A DNA stretch of 64,000 nucleotides from Marchantia polymorpha subsp. ruderalis (taxonomy: Eukaryota; Streptophyta; Marchantiopsida; Marchantiales; Marchantiaceae): NCBI GenBank assembly GCA_037833965.1, contig AP031354.1, positions 30,482,001 through 30,546,000 of the forward strand, read 5' to 3'. Of this stretch, positions 58,507 to 64,000 are shown in pieces. Within the stretch, counting starts at the first letter, position 1. Each line of letters opens with the position of its first letter. Position numbers and translations under genes: made by a program. The notes below the pieces were generated by a model. That model was given only the letters and a program-made list of their open reading frames with translations. It was not told the DNA's origin and did not search any database.

Positions 58507-60117
58507 CTGCAGATCAGAGTGCAGGACTCGATGCTGGAGAGGTAGGCAGGCAGGCAGACGTGCGCAGCATTTCTATTCTCACGTAATAGAAATTCCATGG
58601 CGGATTGTAGCCACCTCGTGCATGTAGGGCGTGGACCCTGAGCCTGAGCCTGAGCCGCGGCATTCTTCATGTCGCTTTCGATGGACTGGCTGATTTGTTG
58701 GGCACTCTGGTCATGAACAAACTGTAAGTTCACTCGTTGGACCCGAATCAGGGACAGCGATGATGAATAAATGCCGAGACGGACTCGGGAGAGAACTGTA
58801 TGAGCTCACCCAGCTGACCGGCTTCGGGACTTTCTGCCACAAGCGTGCTTCAGCTCTCTCCCTCTCTCTCTTCGTGACGCCGTCACATGGACATAAAGGC
58901 CATAAGAGTTTCCAGAGTTGGTGGCGTGTCTGGCACAAGTCATGCACTGAGGGAGGGAGGAAGGAAGGGAGGGAGGATGTTGTTCCAGTGATAGTCCAAT
59001 CCAATTCATGGCCGGGTGTGTACAAGGGAAATGTATGCCTTTCCCAAATGTGGGCATGCGTGCGTGTGTCTACTACCTACTAAATATGGTACCAGTCGAG
59101 TACCAAAGTGCGATGCGATTGATTCCATCATCCCTTGAACTAAGGTGATGGCAATTCAGTCAGCCCATGCCTCGAGTCGAAGTGGAGGAACTGCAGGCAG
59201 CTCTTGATATGGCCCAGGATGTCCCACGAGTAAGAGCAATCATGTTTGATGAAGTGCAGATTTAGGGTCTTTGTCTGAAAACCAAATCCCGAGGATTTAC
59301 AGCTATCGTCATTTCTTTGCGAGTTTTTATAAGAGACGGAAGTGTTCTAGTCAGAACGCAGCAATGACATTATCTTCATCGCAGACGGTGGTTCAGGTCC
59401 CGAATTTGATGCAGCTGCATGCACTGGTGGAACGGCTGAAGAACGTGGGCAAGTGCTTGAAGTGGGAGTAACTCAGTATGGAGATCTACATCTTCAAGTT
59501 TCGACTACTTTAGAGTCGATTGGTTCCAAATCTTCGCGTGCTCGGAGTTCGAGGTGAGATAGCGTGTTTCTTCAACTTCTTCTACATGCTTTTTGGTTGC
59601 TTCTGCCTCCAGCAGTTTTTGTACGTCAATTCACCTCGAGTTATTGTTGCAATACACATTGAGAGGCCTGCGAATTGCTGTTTCGTTCTTGTCCTCTTTA
59701 TACTTTCTTCTGATATTCGGAACCACCTTATCGTACTCAAGAAGTAACTCCTTTACTTTACTCTTTACTTTACTCAGCTGAGGAATTCATTGTTCCATTT
59801 AGCCTTCCCATGGTGCATCGTGAAGGGTCCCTCTAGTAAGTGAAGGTCACTTTATGGACCCTTCACTTAATGGAAAAAGACGATTGTGGTGCATTCCAGA
59901 AGACGGAGAAACGTCATTGAAAACTAAAAATAAAAATACATCACGGGCTTCTGAACCTTCAGCAGAAAAGTTTTATCGTTTATTAGACCAACATCAGTAC
60001 GAGAATAACGTCTTTGGAGTACGTGGAGTATCACTCACGCACGACAGAATTTCCAAGCAAATGTTCTGACAAGCATTTTTGACTTTATTTTGCAGTTGAT
60101 GGTAATTCCATAGACGC

Positions 60118-60415
60118 GACCTTGAACTCTTCAGAACGCCTTCGGGATGCCTTAGACAAGTCATTAGCTTCTGTGGTGGTATGTACCTTCTGGTGTGCGT
60201 CAGAGCTTACCACCTAAAAGATTATTTGCTAGTCATGAATGAAGCTTTTGCTTTTTCCAAATTTCCGACCTTGAACTCTTCAGAACGCCTTCGGGATGCC
60301 TTAGACAAGTCATTAGCTTCTGTGGTGGTATGTACCTTCTGGTGTGCGTCAGAGCTTAGCACCTAAGAGAGTTTTTGCTAGTCATGAATGAAGCTTTTGC
60401 TTTTTCCAAATTTCC
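60118..60415. repeat. 149-bp tandem duplication, unit 3 copy
   Basis: Same two-copy structure as at 6704-7001, with the same joint. Confidence 0.88.
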
Positions 60416-61485
60416 GAACTGTTGCGTATTTCTTGCTCCGAATTGCTGGATAAACGAACTCATCTGTCTGTGATCTGTTCGGAAGAGATTCCTTAACTTG
60501 GCTTTTATGTACAACGCTTTTCAGAAAGTCGACGTTAAGCAGTTCGTCAAGAGTTTGCAGTGTCATCACACCAAGCCTGATGCATCTTTCTGTGGTAAGT
60601 CTCCAGTGTTATGTGGACCATGATTATGCTGACTCCTAGTAAATGAAGGGCGTGTATGAATCAAGAGCAACTTTCAGCCATTTTCAAACTCGCGTTATTT
60701 TCTATTTTTCCTCGACCCATGACCGTCGGCATATTGTTTGTGCAGGAATTGCTCCGAATGATGGCTGCTTGTTGATTATGCTCCAATATTTCATTCCTGG
60801 AACGAGGCAGACTGATACCTCTATCAGCCTGCATTACAGATTGCCCGTGCTTTTAGATGGTGCAAACTAGCTCTTATATGTGGAGAATGCCCATAACGAA
60901 TGATTTAGACAGGGCATGATACCAGTCAATCTTGATTGTGAATCTAATGTAAATATCCGCCATAATACATTTTTTTGAACTGCTTTGTTTTGCTCGCTCA
61001 AAATGATGGTGTACCTGGTTTTTGTCTCATGGAATCCTTGTTAGCATGCTATTGTCGAGCTTTGTGTGTTATAATTTTACACCGGAGTGCGTTGATTCGA
61101 CTCAGTGTCATGAGGACAACTTCGATTTGCATCTTCGACAAGATTGTACCGCAGGAAGATTTCATGGATGGAAGGACTTTCAAATTGTACGAACTGATTA
61201 CCAAGTAGGAGCTGTAAGCTCTAAGACATCAGTCTGTTAATCATCTCCAGTCCATGTATGTTCCTTATTGGACTTGATTCAGTGTCTGCTCTTCGATTCT
61301 ATGAGACACGACTTGCACACTGTCATCAAACTTAGTGATGGTTAACAATCTGCTAGAACATATGGATACTACCTTCTTTCGGTTTGTTGACTATATATAC
61401 ATTATGTAACACTTCTTTCACGTACTCACCTGAAGTGCATCGAAAAGTCCTGTTTTCTGCCCCTTATCCCGTTAATAGAAATCTC

Positions 61486-61996
61486 TCAAATTGCCCAGGT
61501 AACCTCTGCCGATTTGGCAGGTATTTTGGGCAGGCTAACTGTGGACGTCCTAGGAGGTAGAGAACGTTTGCTTGGATGATGGTGATGAGTAGCACGGGAG
61601 GCTGGTACATTTTTCCTAATTCTCGGTGTGTTCTTGGTATTCTCCAATTCCTGAATTTTTTGTAGAATCTCCCACGACACGGTGGATCCTACATTTGGTG
61701 GTGGCTCAACATCCCTTCGGTTCCTGATGTCCATCTCGATCTCATTTCTGAATTTTTGAAGCTGCCTTGCATGTCGAGGACTTATAAGATTATTCTCCCG
61801 CAAATCGAAGAAGACCATCTTGTGGTTGTTGATGTCCGCCTCAACCTCCTGTCTAGCAGAACGAGTACCAGATTCCGAGATTTTCCTCTTCTTGAGGGCA
61901 TTGATCGTACGGCAACCCGTCTTAGACAGGTCATCGTAGATCATCTTTGCAAGCTCCCGCCTCATCACGGTACTATATTCAGCTTCTGGATCCTTC
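61486..61996 (-). CDS. Conserved terminal exon, unidentified protein (copy 3)
   Basis: The frame is open over the same length as in units 1 and 2, with a few replacements (for example REKNLISP becomes RENNLISP). Function unknown. Confidence 0.4.
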
Positions 61997-62061
61997 CTGT
62001 AAGCACATCGTCTGTTATTTCTACGTATCCTGCCAGGTTTGAGGTCGAACCATGAAAAAAA

Positions 62062-62088
62062 TTAGTCATAGTTTACAACTATGACTAA
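62062..62088. repeat. 12-bp perfect inverted repeat unique to unit 3
   Basis: TTAGTCATAGTT, spacer TAC, AACTATGACTAA. Units 1 and 2 have a plain TTAGTCATAGTTGTAAAC here. Confidence 0.9.
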
Positions 62089-62766
62089 ACTTATTCATAA
62101 CTAAAGTTATGAACAAGTTTTGAGCATTGGATGGGATTTGACTGAGACGATAGCAACCGTAAGGATTTCGTAGACATAACAGCCGGTTGAGTTTATGTCC
62201 ACCGGGTTACATTTCCTAAACAAGATGAATACAGTCCCCGAAACCAAACTGAACTTGTTCATCATCCCATCCATCCTCAAACATTCAACTTTCGCTGACT
62301 TTCCTGTGAGTGCAGTTGACACTCGCCTGGCCTTACAACTCCCCGATTTTATCTACAGGCCGCTGATTGATTGCTGGCCTATTGCCAAAACATCTGTCAG
62401 TCGATAAAAGATGTATCAAACACCAAAGGTATCTCGTTGGTGCTGAGGTACGACTCGGAAGGTCATCGATGTCATGAAGCTTTCTTTATCATTTATTTGA
62501 CTCACCTCACAGGCCAACCTCCGGACCACACAATGATTTACATCCGGCCTCCGCCGCCTTGAGGTCGCTGGAATAGCCCGTCGTCCCCACGAGACCATGT
62601 GGCTCATTTCAACCTTTTTCTACAGTGCTCGCAGAACCGACATGTTTTTAAACTAAGAAGACAAACCTGACAGTGAGAGAAACCCCGCAAACCTTAGCTA
62701 CAAGTTCATGTGTGCATGTCCGAGCTTTCTAAAAGCGTCTGGGAGCGACTTCTCCTGCCTGTCCCT

Positions 62767-64000
62767 TGTAATAACCCACTAAAGGCTAAAACTGCAATAT
62801 AGTGGTAGAAAGGTCGAACCCACAGGGACAGAGGAACACACAGGGTACAAAGTGTCACGTTTAACAGACTATTGATGAGTTTGAATTCTCAGGCTACTGT
62901 CACTCCCAGAAATACTGCAAGTGTCCACTCGGAGCGCACTCGGAGGTCGCACACTGCAGCGTAACACACACACACACACACACCTGAAACTACAGAAACA
63001 CAACCCAGAGATCCGTTAGGACCTCTACTTCAAGATTTCAGGGGGGAAAGTCTCTCGCGAGCACACTCGGCAAAGCTGCGGGCAGTGACTTCCAACTCCG
63101 GCTTTTACAACACTTCCACTAGCTTGCTGCTAGTGTAGGAAACCCGGTTTGGACTGCCTACTTCGGATCGAAGTCACTCCTACGCGGTGAACAACACTCT
63201 CAACTCACAAAACGCGCAGAGAACACAGGTCCGCACTGAAGGACTCACTGAGAAACATTCCAGTAACACAACAACAGTCTATTGAAGAGTTTGAATTCTC
63301 AGGCACTTGTCATTCCCAGAAATACTACAGGGGTTACCCTCAAGGCACCTGCTGCAACGTAACCTGAATTTACAACCAAGGCTTACACGAAGTAGCAAAA
63401 CTTCACTTTGGCATTCAGGGGAAAAATCCCAAGGAGTACAATCAGAAAGAAACACTCGAAGGTGTAGGGGCGAAACTGTTCAAGTATCTAACTAGTCACT
63501 GGCTCTGAGCATCGGCAGTCACCCGCAGGTGCAGATCCGAACTACTCAAGTCTCTAACCAATGTACTAGCTCTGAACATTCGGCCGAAGGCCTTCAGCTA
63601 CAAAATGCGGAACGCTAAGTTGTAACTCCTCGTGCGTGGTGACAAAACTCAAGGACACAAACACGCAAAGGAAATGGGTTCCTGATCTGCACTTCTGATG
63701 GGAAAGAACCCCAGGCAAAACGCCTGGAACTATTTTATACCTTCTAAGTCCTACCTAGCACTACACTGCACTACGCTACACGCCTGCACGGAACCACGCT
63801 ACACTACACTCCGCGGAACCTGTACTGCGTCTCCTGCGCGGCCGACTGCCGCGCACTAACTCCCTACCCTGCCACTCTTCCGCTCGACTGCGCAGTCCCA
63901 AACGCTGCAACGCCGCGGACACCTCCCCCTCGAGGGCGGACATGGTATCCTGTGCCTTCGACAGAAAGGCCTCGAGCTTCTTCGCTACCTTCCGCCGACT
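62767..64000 (-). mobile_element. Second LTR of the same Gypsy group, cut by the window edge
   Basis: Begins TGTAATAACCCACTAAAGGC and follows the first element's LTR with many differences. The minus frame at the far end reads like the C-terminus of the LTR ORF (DTMSALEGEVSAALQRLGLR, then RRRRSTGSAECS). An internal stretch around CAGACTATTGATGAGTTTGA recurs in altered form near 63276, a duplication absent from the first element. It is older or from another subfamily. Whether it is a full element or a solo LTR cannot be told. Confidence 0.85.

Larger units (their letters stand above)
55454..62766. repeat. Upstream duplicon, copy 3, interrupted by a captured gene fragment
   Basis: Matches 4195-9352 of unit 1, except that about 56005-58490 replaces the roughly 300 bp at 4770-5070. 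The right part (from about 59030) is nearest to unit 1, including the 149-bp duplication. The duplicon is cut at 62766 by a second LTR element. Confidence 0.85.

Overview
This is nuclear plant DNA, most likely from a liverwort (Marchantia or a close relative). The strongest clue is three genes that fuse an alpha/beta-hydrolase to an NB-ARC domain and leucine-rich repeats. This is the hydrolase-NBS-LRR (HNL) resistance-gene class described from Marchantia. Spliced genes, a Ty3/Gypsy retrotransposon with a tRNA-Asp-type primer site, and pseudogenes of phenylalanine ammonia-lyase (PAL), type III polyketide synthase (PKS) and chloroplast glutamyl endopeptidase agree with a land plant. No bacterial operon, rRNA, tRNA or CRISPR array was seen.

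Layout. The window is built around repeated units of the order PAL fragment, HNL gene (minus strand), long upstream duplicon. Unit 1 (1-11002) is cut by the window edge inside its LRR exon. Unit 2 (11003-24548) follows it directly, and their junction lies inside the PAL pseudogene. Unit 3 (about 48315-62766) is set apart by a non-repeated block. Each HNL gene has four exons: hydrolase (two exons), NB-ARC, LRR. HNL1 and HNL2 are almost identical. HNL3 keeps the same hydrolase but has a diverged NB-ARC and about twelve LRR repeats against about six and five. HNL2 is frameshifted near its end. Unit 3 also carries a spliced fragment of a glutamyl endopeptidase gene that the other units lack.

The spacer between units 2 and 3 (24549-48314) holds an AT-rich island, a hairpin-rich stretch of GGTAA motifs, a G-run, a promoter-like block with four CCACGTCA motifs, a long foldback and a broken type III PKS gene. 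Into it has inserted a whole-looking Ty3/Gypsy element (29173-44713, minus orientation, 5-bp target duplication AGCAC). Its LTRs are 4871 bp each, and each contains a long sense ORF (851-908 codons). Gag-protease and Pol lie between them, in one frame and separated by a stop in a read-through context. A second, diverged LTR of the same group begins at 62767 and runs off the window. The same ORF frame is open in it.

Together the window is a rapidly evolving immune-receptor cluster. Duplication, gene conversion and LRR array changes diversify the receptors while the hydrolase part stays constant, and gene fragments and retroelements accumulate between them. The main candidate novelties are the LTR-encoded protein and the strongly partitioned evolution of the HNL genes.
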